Shown piece by piece: positions 52,811-62,335 of a stretch of 64,000 nucleotides of DNA. This DNA is from Cellulosimicrobium sp. ES-005 (lineage in GTDB: Bacteria; Actinomycetota; Actinomycetes; Actinomycetales; Cellulomonadaceae): contig NZ_CP159290.1 in assembly GCF_040448685.1 (NCBI RefSeq), positions 2,356,001 to 2,420,000 on the forward strand. The letters are read 5' to 3'. The notes beneath the pieces were generated by a model. The model had not been told where the DNA came from. It saw only the letters and a list, made by a program, of their open reading frames with translations, and searched no databases. Position numbers and translations under genes: made by a program. Each line of letters starts with the position of its first letter. Position 1 is the stretch's first letter.

Positions 52811-54853
52811 TCACCACGTCGTCGGGAGCGGCACGTACGGCTCCGTGCTCGGCTGCACGCCCTCGTGCTCGAGCGTGAAGCCCATGATCTCGCTGAACAC
52901 GGGTGCCGCGACGACACCGCCGAAGATCGACGAGTGGGGGTCCTTGAGGAACACGGACACGGTGTAGCGCGGGTCGTCCGCGGGCGCCACGCCGATGAAC
53001 GACGCCATGATCGAGGACAGCCTCCCGTCGGAGCCGGCCATCTGCGCCGTGCCCGTCTTGCCGGCCACCCGGTAGCCGGGCACCGCGGCGCTGGAACCCG
53101 TGCCCTCCTCGACGACCGACTCCATCATGTGCAGCACCGTGTCCGCCGTCTCCTGCGAGACCACGCGCACCGGGGCGGGGCGCTCGGCGGGGACGAACGC
53201 TCCGCGCTCGTCGGTCGTGCCGGCGACGATGCTCGGCGTCGTGCGGACGCCCCCGTTCGCGATCGTGGAGAAGACGCTCGTGGCCTGGATCGCGTTCACG
53301 GACACGCTCTGGCCGAAGAGCACGGCGTACTCGGTGCGGCCGTCCCACGCGTCGGCGGGGTGCAGGATGCCGGCGGACTCTCCCGGCAGGCCGAGGCCGG
53401 ACTTCTCGCCGAACCCGAACTTGTGCAGATAGTCGTAGCGCACCTGCTTGGGGATCTTCTCCCCGACCTGGACGGTCCCGGTGTTCGACGACTCGGCGAG
53501 CACCCCGGCGAGCGTGAGCCGCTCCACCGGGTGCTCGTGCGAGTCCCGGAAAGTCTCGCCGTTGGGCGTCGTGTAGAGGTAGGGCACCTCGAACTGGGTC
53601 GCCGGGTCGGCGTACCCGCCCTCGATGGCGGCGGCCATCGTGACGACCTTGCCCGTCGACCCGGGGTCGAACACGTTCGACACCGCGCGGCTCGGCCGCG
53701 CGACGGCGTCCGTCGTGCGGTCGTTCGGGTTCACCGTGCCGGAGTCCGCGAGCGCGAGGACCTCTCCCGTGCGGACGTCCTGCACGACGGCGATCGCGTA
53801 CTCCGCGCCGGTCTCGCTCACGGCGCGGTCCACCGAGTCCTGCGCCTTCCACTGCACGTCGCGCGCGACCGTGAGCTGCACGTTGCGCCCGGGCACCGCC
53901 TCCACGACGTCGCACCGGCCGGTCGGGATGACCTGGCCGCCCAGCCCGGCCTCGCACTCGCGCGACCCGGAGACGCCGGCGAGGACGTCGTCGTAGGACG
54001 CCTCGACCCCGCCGCCGCCCGCCTGCTCCTCGTTGACGAAGCCGACGAGGTTGCCCGCGACGGTGCCCGCCGGGTACGTCCGCTCGCTCGTCATGGTGGT
54101 GCGCACGTAGGCGGAGAGCCGGAGGTCGGCGATCTGGCGCTGCACCTCGGGCGTGACGTCCTTGGCGAGGACGACGTACCGGGACGTCCCGTTGAGCTGC
54201 GCGGCGAGCTCCGGGGCGGACCGTCCGAGGATCGGGGCGAGCAGCTTGGCCACGCCCACGGCACCGCCCTCCTCGAGCGGCTCGCCGTCGACGAGGTCCG
54301 CGGTGCGGGGCGTGAAGTCGGCGATCGTCTTCGGGTCCGCCGCGACCGTGTACCGGTCCACCGAGGTCGCGAGCACCACGCCGTCGGCGTCGGTGATGTC
54401 ACCGCGGTGGGCCAGGAGCGTCGAGCTGCGCGTACGGTCGGCGCGCGCGTCCGCCGCGAGCGCCGGCCCGCGGAGCACCTGGACGTTCACGAGCTGACCC
54501 ACGAAGACCGCCGTGATCACGCCGGCGACCACGATGAGCCACCGCTGGCGCCGCTCGGGACGCCCCGGCTCCCGGCTCGCCCGCGCGGGGCGGGCGGGCG
54601 GGCGGGCGCCGTCCCGCGGGGCTCGGGAGCCGGTGCCCCTCGACGACCGGGCGGACGCGGCCACGCTCCGCGTGCCGTTCGCCGGCGTCCGCGACCCGGT
54701 GCGCGCCGCGCCGCCCGCCGCGGCCCGGCCCGCGCCGGAAGCACCGCGGCCTCCCGGCGAGGGCCGGGAGGCCGTGGGGGCGGGTCGGGTCCGCTGCGTG
54801 CTCGCTGCGGGTCGCGACCGGCGGTCGCGTCCCGCTCCGGCGTCGCCCGTCAC
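52811..54853 (-). CDS. ftsI: Penicillin-binding protein 3 / septal transpeptidase FtsI
   Basis: A 680-residue class B PBP crosslinking septal peptidoglycan. A Pro/Arg/Ala-rich cytoplasmic N-terminus of about 105 residues is followed by one membrane helix (LIVVAGVITAVFVGQLVNVQ). The pedestal region comes next, with RGDITDADGVVLATSVDRYT. The transpeptidase motifs are SxxK in FDPGSTGKVVTMAA near 400, SxN in LAESSNTGTVQVGE near 455, and KTG in RVAGKTGTAQMAG near 600. GTG start in a GTGA overlap with ftsL. Confidence 0.97.
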   Translation of the reverse strand: MTGDAGAGRDRRSRPAASTQRTRPAPTASRPSPGGRGASGAGRAAAGGAARTGSRTPANGTRSVAASARSSRGTGSRAPRDGARPPARPARASREPGRPERRQRWLIVVAGVITAVFVGQLVNVQVLRGPALAADARADRTRSSTLLAHRGDITDADGVVLATSVDRYTVAADPKTIADFTPRTADLVDGEPLEEGGAVGVAKLLAPILGRSAPELAAQLNGTSRYVVLAKDVTPEVQRQIADLRLSAYVRTTMTSERTYPAGTVAGNLVGFVNEEQAGGGGVEASYDDVLAGVSGSRECEAGLGGQVIPTGRCDVVEAVPGRNVQLTVARDVQWKAQDSVDRAVSETGAEYAIAVVQDVRTGEVLALADSGTVNPNDRTTDAVARPSRAVSNVFDPGSTGKVVTMAAAIEGGYADPATQFEVPYLYTTPNGETFRDSHEHPVERLTLAGVLAESSNTGTVQVGEKIPKQVRYDYLHKFGFGEKSGLGLPGESAGILHPADAWDGRTEYAVLFGQSVSVNAIQATSVFSTIANGGVRTTPSIVAGTTDERGAFVPAERPAPVRVVSQETADTVLHMMESVVEEGTGSSAAVPGYRVAGKTGTAQMAGSDGRLSSIMASFIGVAPADDPRYTVSVFLKDPHSSIFGGVVAAPVFSEIMGFTLEHEGVQPSTEPYVPLPTTW

Positions 54854-55293
54854 TGCCCGGCCTCCTCCAGCACGCCGCCGACGACCGTGCCGTCGGACAG
54901 CCGGAGCATCGCGGGGTCCTCCGCGGGAACCATGCCGAGGGACGCCGCGGTGTCCGGCAGCGAGGTCTTCCGGGCATCGACCTGCGCCTGCAGGCTCTGC
55001 GTGTCCTGGGCCACGCGGCTCACCTCCCGGCGCAGCTCCGACATCTCGTAGGAGTTGCGCGCCATCGTCGTGTTCACCAGGAGAGCACACAGGAGCGCGG
55101 CACCGAGGATCGACATGCAGACGACGAGGAACGGGATCTTGGACCGCGCCTGCAGCGGCGCGCGGACGATCTCGAGCCGCGAGCGGAGCGCGCGCTCGGA
55201 CGCGCCACCCGGCAGCGCCGTGAGCGACGGACGCGGTGCCGGGCGCGCCGTGCGCGGGAGCGGGCGGGCGGCGGTCGACCTCTGTGCGCTCAT
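54850..55293 (-). CDS. ftsL: Division protein FtsL
   Basis: A 147-residue bitopic protein. A basic cytoplasmic stretch of about 50 residues precedes a membrane helix ([20 protein letters not shown]). A short extracytoplasmic coiled coil follows ([20 protein letters not shown]). The C-terminus contains [20 protein letters not shown], the FtsL-type end region. FtsL activates FtsW-FtsI with FtsB (DivIC), which is elsewhere. The ATG overlaps the rsmH stop (ATGA). Identity rests on size, topology and position. Confidence 0.9.
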   Translation of the reverse strand: MSAQRSTAARPLPRTARPAPRPSLTALPGGASERALRSRLEIVRAPLQARSKIPFLVVCMSILGAALLCALLVNTTMARNSYEMSELRREVSRVAQDTQSLQAQVDARKTSLPDTAASLGMVPAEDPAMLRLSDGTVVGGVLEEAGQ

Positions 55294-56324
55294 CGTGTCC
55301 TCTCCCCCGGGTCGTGCGGTCGGTCGGTCTGGCGGTGCGTCGGGCGCCGGTGCTGCGGCGTGGGTCGGGTCCGCTCGGCGGCGCGGAGCCGGACGGACGC
55401 GGAGCGCGGGTTGGACTCCCGCTCCTCCGCGGGTGCCTCCTCCGCGCCCCGGGTGAGGAGCCGCAGGTAGGGCTGGTCGTCCTCCGGCACCACGGGCAGC
55501 CCGGGCGGGGCGCTGACGGTCGCCCCCGCGGCCAGCACCCGCTTGACGATCCGGTCCTCGAGCGAGTGGTACGACTCGACGACGACGCGTCCCCCGACGG
55601 CGAGCACGTCCACCGCGGCGGGGACCGCGCGCTCGAGGACCTCGAGCTCGCCGTTCACCTCGATCCGCAGCGCCTGGAAGGTGCGCTTGGCCGGGTTCCC
55701 GCCCGTCGTGCGCGTCGCCGCGGGGATCGCCCCGCGGACGACCTCGACGAGCTCGGCGCTGCGCTCCCACGGGCGCTGCTCGCGACGTCGGACGATCGCC
55801 CGGGCGACGCGCTGCGCGAACCGCTCCTCGCCGTAGTCGCGCAGGATCCGCGTGAGCGCGCGCTCGTCGTAGGTGTTGAGGACGTCGGCGGCCGTCTGGC
55901 CGGTCGTCGCGTCCATGCGCATGTCGAGCGGCGCGTCGTGCGCGTAGGAGAACCCGCGGTCCGCCTCGTCGATCTGCAGCGACGAGACGCCGAGGTCCAT
56001 GAGCACGCCCTGGACCGGCCCGCCGACGACGTCGGCCACGACCTCGCCGATCTCGTCGTAGACGGCGTGCACCGCGCGGAACCGGTCGCCGAAGCGCTCG
56101 AGACGGCGCGACGCGCGCGCGATGGCCTCGGGGTCGCGGTCGATGCCGACGACGCGCGCGGTCGGGACCTGCTCCAGGACCGCCTCGGTGTGCCCGCCCA
56201 TCCCGAGCGTGCAGTCCACGAGGACGGCGCCGGGCTGCGCCAGCGCCGGAGCGAGGAGGTCGACGCACCGCTGGAGGAGGACCGGGACGTGCCGCTCGGC
56301 GGCGTCGTCGGGAGTGCTCGTCAT
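55290..56324 (-). CDS. rsmH: 16S rRNA m4C1402 methyltransferase
   Basis: A 344-residue RsmH (MraW). It begins [18 protein letters not shown], then the SAM-binding loop [20 protein letters not shown] near residue 38, and the conserved [20 protein letters not shown] near residue 105. The C-terminal motif [19 protein letters not shown] lies near 215, followed by [16 protein letters not shown] strong Shine-Dalgarno (GGAGAGGAG) precedes the ATG. Second gene of the dcw cluster. Confidence 0.97.
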   Translation of the reverse strand: MTSTPDDAAERHVPVLLQRCVDLLAPALAQPGAVLVDCTLGMGGHTEAVLEQVPTARVVGIDRDPEAIARASRRLERFGDRFRAVHAVYDEIGEVVADVVGGPVQGVLMDLGVSSLQIDEADRGFSYAHDAPLDMRMDATTGQTAADVLNTYDERALTRILRDYGEERFAQRVARAIVRRREQRPWERSAELVEVVRGAIPAATRTTGGNPAKRTFQALRIEVNGELEVLERAVPAAVDVLAVGGRVVVESYHSLEDRIVKRVLAAGATVSAPPGLPVVPEDDQPYLRLLTRGAEEAPAEERESNPRSASVRLRAAERTRPTPQHRRPTHRQTDRPHDPGERTR

Positions 56325-56501
56325 GTCCGTCTCCTCTCCGTGCTGGTCGGTGGCCGGGTGGCGCGGGACGCGCCGCCGGGTGGTGCTCCTCGTCGGCCCG
56401 GCCCCGTACGGTCAGGTCTCCCTCCGCGTCCTTTCTGGCGCCGGGGAAGTGCGTCAGACCGGGCGGGAGGAGGCCTCACCGTGCGGGAGCCGGGGGTGAC
56501 C

Positions 56502-56978
56502 CTAGAAGCGCAGGTCCGGGAACACCTCCTCCGCGGTGTCGGAGTACGCCGACTCCTGCTCCGCGAGATACGTCTCCCACGCCTGCGCGTCCCAGATCTC
56601 CACCCGCGTGCCGGCGCCGATCACGGCGACGTCGCGGTCGAGCCCCGCGTACGCCCGCAGGGGCGCGGGGATCGAGACGCGTCCCTGCTTGTCCGGGATC
56701 TCGTCGCTCGCCCCCGAGAGGAAGACGCGCAGGTAGTCCCGGGCCTGCTTGCTCGTCACCGGCGCCTGCCGGATCTGGTCGTACATGCGCCGGAACTCGT
56801 CCATCGGCAGCAGGAACAGACAGCGCTCCTGCCCCCGCGTCATGACGAGACCCGGTGCGAGCCGCGACCGGAACTTCGCGGGGAGGATGAGCCTCCCCTT
56901 GTCGTCCAGCCGTGGCGTGAAGGTGCCCAGGAGCAGGCCGGAGGAACCGCCGAGCACGTCGTCCACGAAACCGGACAT
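56502..56978 (-). CDS. mraZ: Transcriptional regulator MraZ
   Basis: A 158-residue MraZ with two SpoVT/AbrB-like repeats: [20 protein letters not shown] near residue 18 and [20 protein letters not shown] near residue 93. These form a ring-shaped oligomer that binds spaced repeats in front of its own gene and represses the dcw operon. The N-terminal 14 residues before LLLGTF are an extension, but the start is supported by AGGAGGTG about ten bases upstream. First gene of the cluster. A 177-base spacer separates it from rsmH. Confidence 0.95.
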   Translation of the reverse strand: MSGFVDDVLGGSSGLLLGTFTPRLDDKGRLILPAKFRSRLAPGLVMTRGQERCLFLLPMDEFRRMYDQIRQAPVTSKQARDYLRVFLSGASDEIPDKQGRVSIPAPLRAYAGLDRDVAVIGAGTRVEIWDAQAWETYLAEQESAYSDTAEEVFPDLRF

Positions 56979-57010
56979 GCACCAGGCACCTCCTCTCCTG
57001 CTCCCTTCTC

Positions 57011-57036
57011 CTCCACGGTACTCCACTTCCCTCCAC
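57011..57036 (-). promoter_or_regulatory. Three GTGGAG boxes upstream of mraZ (MraZ operator)
   Basis: On the minus strand GTGGAG occurs at 57036-57031, 57026-57021 and 57016-57011, exactly ten bases apart, with a fourth degenerate AGGGAG at 57006. This is the repeat pattern to which MraZ rings bind in other bacteria. The last box is about 30 bases before the mraZ start codon, so binding would block the promoter or early elongation. Confidence 0.8.
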
Positions 57037-57048
57037 CGCTCTCGGTGA

Positions 57049-57064
57049 ATCCACCGGCTTTCAC
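57049..57064 (-). promoter_or_regulatory. Two further degenerate MraZ-like boxes
   Basis: GTGAAA (57064-57059) and GTGGAT (57054-57049) on the minus strand are again ten bases apart. They are 18 bases out from the main array and so may be low-affinity sites or part of the promoter (GTGGATTC). Supporting evidence only. Confidence 0.35.
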
Positions 57065-57096
57065 CCGCCTTCGCAGGATCTCCGCAGGTCAGGCGC

Positions 57097-57122
57097 GTGG
57101 AGCGCGGTGGAGGGGAGTGCTC
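57097..57122 (+). promoter_or_regulatory. GTGGAG boxes in the opposite orientation, facing moxR
   Basis: On the plus strand GTGGAG lies at 57097-57102 and 57107-57112, with a degenerate GTGCTC at 57117-57122, again at exact ten-base steps. This array points at moxR, not mraZ. It starts about 60 bases from the mraZ-side array. MraZ could therefore also act on the divergent moxR operon. The nearest moxR -10 is about 110 bases downstream. Confidence 0.6.
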
Positions 57123-57232
57123 CCCATGGCGCGTCGCGGCGGCGGCCCGCCCGCAGGCCCCCGCGGCGGGCGCGCGCCGGCGCGGCGCGTCCCGCTCGCG
57201 CGACGACGCTCGGCGCACGGCCGGCGGTCCAC

Positions 57233-57238
57233 TAGGCT
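57233..57238 (+). promoter_or_regulatory. Candidate moxR promoter -10
   Basis: TAGGCT on the plus strand would start a leader of about 52 bases before the moxR GTG, which has GGAGG five bases upstream. The rest of the 318-base mraZ-moxR gap holds the MraZ box arrays and no gene. Confidence 0.5.
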
Positions 57239-57296
57239 CTTCCCACCCGCGGTCTCCCTGGTCCGCGGCCCTGCGCCACCGACGACGGAGGTCTCC

Positions 57297-58316
57297 GTGC
57301 TCCCCGACATCGCCCCTGTCGCGCCCTCCGACGAGCCCGGGGGCGGCCCCCTCGCGGGACTCGACGAGCTGGTCGAGACCACGGGCCGGATCCGCTCCGG
57401 CATCGAGTCCGTGGTCACGGGCCGGCCGGACCTCGTGACGGTCACCGTCGCCGTCCTCCTCGCCCAGGGTCACCTCCTCATCGAGGACGTCCCCGGCGTC
57501 GGCAAGACGACGCTCGCCAAGGCGCTGGCCCGCACGATCGACTGCAAGGTCGGCCGCATCCAGTTCACGCCGGACCTCCTGCCGAGCGACCTCACCGGCG
57601 TCAACATCTACCGCGCGGCGAACCACGAGTTCGAGTTCCGCCCCGGCCCCGTCTTCTCGAACATCGTCATCGGCGACGAGATCAACCGCGCCTCGCCCAA
57701 GACGCAGTCGGCGCTCCTCGAGTGCATGGAGGAGGGACAGACGACGGTCGACGGGACCACCCACCCGCTGCCGAGCCCGTTCCTCGTCGTCGCGACGCAG
57801 AACCCCGTCGAGATGGAGGGCACCTACCCGCTCCCGGAGGCGCAGCGCGACCGCTTCATGGCGCGGCTGACCGTCGGCTACCCCGACGTCGACGCCGAGC
57901 TCCGGATGCTGGACCGGCAGGAGTCGGACAACCCGCTGGCGCACCTCCGCCCCGTGACGACCGGCGCGGCCGTCCTGCGGTTCGCCGAGGTCGCGCGGGC
58001 CGTCTACGCGTCCACCGCCGTCAAGCGGTACGTGCTCGCCCTCGTCACCGCGACGCGCGAGCACCCGGGCCTGCGGCTCGGCGCCTCGCCCCGCACGACG
58101 CTCCAGCTCCTGCGCGCGGCGAAGTCCCTCGCGGCCATGGCGGGGCGCGACCACGTGCTCCCCGACGACGTCCAGTACCTCGCCGTCCCCGTGCTCGCGC
58201 ACCGCCTCGTCATCACGACGGAGGCCCGGCTCTCGGGCCAGGACGCCGAGGCCGTCGTCGCGTCGATCGTGGCGCAGACGCCGATCCCCGCCCTGGACGC
58301 GACCGAGCGACGCTGA
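57297..58316 (+). CDS. moxR: MoxR-family AAA+ ATPase
   Basis: A 339-residue AAA+ chaperone-like ATPase. Walker A is in [20 protein letters not shown] near residue 62. Walker B is [20 protein letters not shown] near 125, and sensor 1 is [20 protein letters not shown] near 160. The arginine-finger region has [11 protein letters not shown]. MoxR proteins usually act with a DUF58 protein and a transglutaminase or VWA protein, as here, to mature or assemble partner proteins. GTG start chosen for its GGAGG site. Confidence 0.95.
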   Translation: MLPDIAPVAPSDEPGGGPLAGLDELVETTGRIRSGIESVVTGRPDLVTVTVAVLLAQGHLLIEDVPGVGKTTLAKALARTIDCKVGRIQFTPDLLPSDLTGVNIYRAANHEFEFRPGPVFSNIVIGDEINRASPKTQSALLECMEEGQTTVDGTTHPLPSPFLVVATQNPVEMEGTYPLPEAQRDRFMARLTVGYPDVDAELRMLDRQESDNPLAHLRPVTTGAAVLRFAEVARAVYASTAVKRYVLALVTATREHPGLRLGASPRTTLQLLRAAKSLAAMAGRDHVLPDDVQYLAVPVLAHRLVITTEARLSGQDAEAVVASIVAQTPIPALDATERR

Positions 58317-58317
58317 C

Positions 58318-59658
58318 GTGCGCGCCCCGTCGTTCCTCGCGCGGCTCCGCGGCAGGGGCAGGAGCCTCGCCAGCGCGCGCCTGACCCGCCGCGGCACGGT
58401 GGTGCTCGCCGCCGGTGCCGCGCTCGCCGTCCTGGGCGTCACGCTCGGGCTGCCCGACCTCGTCGGGCTCGGCGTCGCCGGGGCGCTCGCCGTCGGCGCC
58501 GCCTGGTGCTGGATGGCCGTCCGTCGGATCGACCGCGGTCGTGGTGCCCTGCACGTGTCGCGCCGCGTCCAGCCGAACCCCGCCGTGCGCGGGCAGTTCA
58601 CGACGGCGCGCCTCACGGTCGCGGCCGCGCGGGCGACGTCGTCCACGGCCACGACGCTCGCCCGCCTGCGGATCAGCGAGCAGGCGGCGCACGAGCTGTG
58701 CGACCAGGGCTCCCTGCGCGCCCAGGTCGCGACGGTGGGCGACCACATCGCGGTGCGCTACCGGCTGCGCCCCCTCCGCCGCGGGCGGTGGCCGCTCGGC
58801 CCGCTGCTCACGACGCGGGTCGACCTGTTCGGCCTGGTCAGCGCGACCCAGGAGCTCGGCGAGCCGACCGCGGTGGCCGTGTGGCCGCGCACGGTGGAGC
58901 TGCCCGTCCGCGGGTCGCGCGCGTTCGGCGAGCACGAGCGCTCCGCGTCGGGCGCCCGGCTCGCGTCGAGCGACGACTCGGTGCTGCGCGACTACGTCGC
59001 CGGCGACGACCCGCGGCGCGTGCACTGGGCCAGCGCGGCCCGGCACGGTCAGCTCATGGTCCGCGCGGACGAGAGCGCGGGCCTGCCGCCCGTCAGCGTC
59101 CTCCTCGACCGCGGGCTGCTGCCCCACCCGGAGCTCGCCGCGTCGAGCCCGCGCGCGCTCGCCGACGGCGAGTGGGCGGTCGAGTGCGCGGCGTCGATCG
59201 GCGTGTCGCTCCTCCAGGCCGGCCACCCCGTCCGGCTCGTCCCGACGTCGCTCGCGCCGGTCGTGTCCGGCACGGGCTTCCGCGTCAACCGCTCGGGCGA
59301 GGGCCCGGCCGACCTCCTGGACGCCACCGTCGACCTGCACGGGCACCACGTCGTCGCGGACGCCGACCGCTCGGTCGTCGCGACGTCCGAGGCGCTGCGG
59401 CGGGACCGGCGCCCGGGCGAGATCACCGTCGCGGTGCTCGGCCCGCTCGGCTCGGTCGCCCGGCACACGGTCGCGGCCATGGCCGGGGACGGCCTGCACC
59501 GCGCGCTCGTGGTGAGCGCTCGCCCCTGGGCGCCCGAGCACGCGGACGCCCTCGAGACGGTCGCGGCCCTGCGCTCGACCGGGTGGCACGCCGCGCTCGT
59601 CGACCCGTCGGCGTCCCTGGAGCACGCCTGGACCCTGCTCGTGGAGGGCTCACGATGA
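58318..59658 (+). CDS. DUF58 domain-containing protein
   Basis: A 446-residue protein with two membrane helices near the N-terminus ([20 protein letters not shown] and [16 protein letters not shown]). The DUF58 signature [20 protein letters not shown] lies near residue 225, followed by a VWA-like fold ([14 protein letters not shown]). DUF58 proteins are the standard partner of MoxR ATPases. The GTG start is one base after the moxR stop. The stop overlaps the transglutaminase ATG (ATGA). The true substrate is unknown. Confidence 0.9.
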   Translation: MRAPSFLARLRGRGRSLASARLTRRGTVVLAAGAALAVLGVTLGLPDLVGLGVAGALAVGAAWCWMAVRRIDRGRGALHVSRRVQPNPAVRGQFTTARLTVAAARATSSTATTLARLRISEQAAHELCDQGSLRAQVATVGDHIAVRYRLRPLRRGRWPLGPLLTTRVDLFGLVSATQELGEPTAVAVWPRTVELPVRGSRAFGEHERSASGARLASSDDSVLRDYVAGDDPRRVHWASAARHGQLMVRADESAGLPPVSVLLDRGLLPHPELAASSPRALADGEWAVECAASIGVSLLQAGHPVRLVPTSLAPVVSGTGFRVNRSGEGPADLLDATVDLHGHHVVADADRSVVATSEALRRDRRPGEITVAVLGPLGSVARHTVAAMAGDGLHRALVVSARPWAPEHADALETVAALRSTGWHAALVDPSASLEHAWTLLVEGSR

Positions 59659-61955
59659 CCACGTCCCGCCCCGACTCCACGACCTCGGTCGGCCTCCGCG
59701 TGCTCGCGACGACCGCGCTCGTCGCCGTCGCGGTCACGGCGTCGACCTACGCGCTCGGCAGCGTCATCGGTCCGGGCGGCTGGACCGGCACCGCCGTGCG
59801 GACCATCGCGGTCCTGGCCCTCGTGACCGGCGTCTCGCGGTACGCCCTCGAGCGCGGCCACGCCGCTCGCGGGGAGACCCTCGCCCCGCCGGCCGCGCTG
59901 CTCCCCTCGCTCGCCGGGCTCGTCGTCGGGCTCTGGGCCCTGCTCGGGCTCTACGGCGGCCCGACCGACCGGTTCTCCCTGCTCATCGGTCTCTCGAACG
60001 TCGACCGGGTCCTGTCCCGGCTCTCCACCGCGCGGGACCTCACGCTCGCCGAGGTCGCCCCCATCGACCCGAGCCTGCCGATCGCGCTCATGGCCGTCGG
60101 CGGCGCCGTCGTCGTGTTCCTCGTCGCCGACCTCATGGCCGGCGGTCTCCGGCTGGGTGCGGGCGTCGCGGTGCCGCTCCTCGCGCTGTGGGTCCCCGGA
60201 CTCGTCATCATGGGCGAGATCCCGCCCCTGGCGTTCGTCGTGACCGTGACGGCGCTGGTCCTGCTGCTCGCGGTCGACAACCCGCACCGCACCGTGCGGC
60301 GTGGCGCGGCCGCGCGACGGGCCGAGGACCGTGCGGCCGGTGGCCTGCGTGCCGCCGGGGCGCTCGTCGTGGCGGTCGCCGTCGCGGTCGTCGCCCTGGG
60401 CCTCGGGTCGGCGAGCGCTTCTCTCCCCGAGGTCGCGTCGGCGTCGTGGTCCCGGCTCTTCTCGTCGACCGGGCAGACCGTGCGGCTCTCGGACGACCTG
60501 GACATGCGGCGCGACCTCGCCGAGCGCTCGGGCGAGGTCGTGCTGCGCTACCGCACCGACGGCGACGAGGTCGGCCCGCTCCGCGTGTTCACCCTCACGG
60601 GCTTCGACGGCACCAACTGGCGGCGCGGCGCGGACCGCGACGGCACCCCGATCGAGGCGGCCGACCAGATGCTGTGGCCCACCGACCCCGGCGGGGTCGA
60701 GGAGCCGACCTCCGTGCGCGTCACGCTCGAGTCGCTGCGGGACACGAAGCTCCCCCTCCCGACCGAGCCCCGCACCGTGGACATCGACGGCGACTGGTCG
60801 TACGACGACGTCCGCGACGAGGTGCTCGGCGAGCAGCCCACCGGCGCGGGCACCGCCTACGAGCTCGCGGTCTTCTCCCGCCCCCTCGACGCGGAGTCGC
60901 TCCGCGGGGCGAGCGGCGCGGACCCGGACGACCCCAACTACCTCGACGTCCCGGCGACCGAGCACGAGCAGGACATCCGCGACCTGGCGGCCGCGGTCGT
61001 CGAGGGGGCGCCGACCCGCTACGACCAGGCGCTCGCGCTGCAGACGTACTTCCGCGACGTCTCGCAGTTCACGTACTCGACCGAGGTGCCCCCGGGCGAC
61101 TCCGGCGACGCGGTCTGGGACTTCCTCCAGGACCGCACGGGCTACTGCGTCCAGTTCGCGACGTCGATGACGATGATGGCGCGGACCCTCGGGATCCCCG
61201 CGCGCCTCGGCGTCGGGTTCCTGCCGGGCGAGCGCGTCGACGACTCGAGCTTCCAGGTCACCGGCCGCGACTCCCACGCCTGGCCGGAGCTCTGGTTCCC
61301 GGGCCAGGGCTGGGTGCGGTTCGAGCCGACCCCGGCCCAGCAGACGGGGCCGACGCCGCGCTGGGCGACGCCCGTGGCCGTCACCCCGGGAGGCCCGCAG
61401 GACCCGGGCAACGTGCCGACCCCCGGTGCGACGACCGGGGCGCCCTCGGCCCCCGCGAGCCCGGCACCCACGACGTCCGGGACCGGTGGGACGACCGGCG
61501 GCGGTGCGGACGAGGGCGCGCCGTGGCCGCTCGTCGTGGGGGTCGCCCTCCTCGTCGCGGTCGCCGTCGGCGGGGCGCTGTGGCTCGTGCTGCGGCGTCG
61601 GTCCGAGACGCCGAGCCTGCGTGACGCCGAGGACGCGTGGGACGAGCTCGTCGACAGGCTCGGGGCGCTCGACGTGCGGTGGCCGACGTCCACGACTCCC
61701 CGCCGCGTTCCCGCCGCCGTCGTCGCGAGCCTGCAGGCGCGTCGCGGGCAGCACCCGCGCGACGAGGACGTGGCCGAGGCGGTCGCCGGGCTGGCGTCTG
61801 CCCTCGAGGCCGAGCGTTACGCCCCGGAACCGCGGACGGTCACCCGCCCGGAGCGGCTCCAGGAGCTCGTCGACGCGGCGGTCGACGCGGTCGAGGGATC
61901 GCTCAGCGACCGTCCTGCTCGCGCCGACGGTCCCAGCGCTCTTCCAGTCGGCTGA
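59655..61955 (+). CDS. TgpA-like transmembrane transglutaminase-fold protein
   Basis: A 766-residue protein. About six N-terminal membrane helices (residues 15-240) form the DUF3488-like part. The extracytoplasmic transglutaminase-like core carries Cys in GYCVQFATSMTMMARTLGIP near 497, His in DSHAWPELWFPGQGW near 540, and the end of the fold at FEPTP. Asp is replaced by Glu in that last motif. A Pro/Thr/Ser-rich linker, a further helix (PLVVGVALLVAVAVGGALWL near 625) and a cytoplasmic tail follow. It completes the moxR-DUF58-tgpA operon. The 3' end overlaps the DUF3040 gene on the other strand. Confidence 0.9.
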   Translation: MTTSRPDSTTSVGLRVLATTALVAVAVTASTYALGSVIGPGGWTGTAVRTIAVLALVTGVSRYALERGHAARGETLAPPAALLPSLAGLVVGLWALLGLYGGPTDRFSLLIGLSNVDRVLSRLSTARDLTLAEVAPIDPSLPIALMAVGGAVVVFLVADLMAGGLRLGAGVAVPLLALWVPGLVIMGEIPPLAFVVTVTALVLLLAVDNPHRTVRRGAAARRAEDRAAGGLRAAGALVVAVAVAVVALGLGSASASLPEVASASWSRLFSSTGQTVRLSDDLDMRRDLAERSGEVVLRYRTDGDEVGPLRVFTLTGFDGTNWRRGADRDGTPIEAADQMLWPTDPGGVEEPTSVRVTLESLRDTKLPLPTEPRTVDIDGDWSYDDVRDEVLGEQPTGAGTAYELAVFSRPLDAESLRGASGADPDDPNYLDVPATEHEQDIRDLAAAVVEGAPTRYDQALALQTYFRDVSQFTYSTEVPPGDSGDAVWDFLQDRTGYCVQFATSMTMMARTLGIPARLGVGFLPGERVDDSSFQVTGRDSHAWPELWFPGQGWVRFEPTPAQQTGPTPRWATPVAVTPGGPQDPGNVPTPGATTGAPSAPASPAPTTSGTGGTTGGGADEGAPWPLVVGVALLVAVAVGGALWLVLRRRSETPSLRDAEDAWDELVDRLGALDVRWPTSTTPRRVPAAVVASLQARRGQHPRDEDVAEAVAGLASALEAERYAPEPRTVTRPERLQELVDAAVDAVEGSLSDRPARADGPSALPVG

Positions 61956-62298
61956 GGAACGGCTTGCGCGTCGACTTGCTCGGCGCGGCCGGGCGGACGG
62001 TGCCGTCCGCCTCGACGGTCCCGACCGGTCCCTTGCGCGACGAGCGCGGGGACTGGAAGACCAGGACGACGCCCCCGAACATGAGGACGAAGCCGATCAC
62101 CCCGAGCCAGGTCTGCGAGAGCGCAGCGCCCAGCACGAGGAGGAGGAGGCCGCCTACCACGCCGACCCCGGCCAGGACGTAGCGCAGCGCCGAACGTCGT
62201 CGTGGCGCCTGGAGCGTGTTCGCCAACCGCGGGTCGTCCGAGGTGAGCGCGCGCTCCATCTGCTCCAAGACCCGCTGCTCGTACTCAGACAGAGGCAT
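61903..62298 (-). CDS. DUF3040 family membrane protein
   Basis: A 131-residue protein. It starts MPLSEYEQRVLEQMERALTS, the actinobacterial DUF3040 signature. Two adjacent helices follow (YVLAGVGVVGGLLLLVLGAA and LGVIGFVLMFGGVVLVFQ near 50-90). The C-terminus is basic and probably cytoplasmic. It is convergent with the transglutaminase gene and its last 53 bases overlap that gene's 3' end. Function is not known; the N-terminal motif may bind a partner. Confidence 0.87.
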   Translation of the reverse strand: MPLSEYEQRVLEQMERALTSDDPRLANTLQAPRRRSALRYVLAGVGVVGGLLLLVLGAALSQTWLGVIGFVLMFGGVVLVFQSPRSSRKGPVGTVEADGTVRPAAPSKSTRKPFLSRLEERWDRRREQDGR

Positions 62299-62335
62299 GA
62301 GCACCCCGTTTCTCCACGCTGGTCGTGTGTCACCC

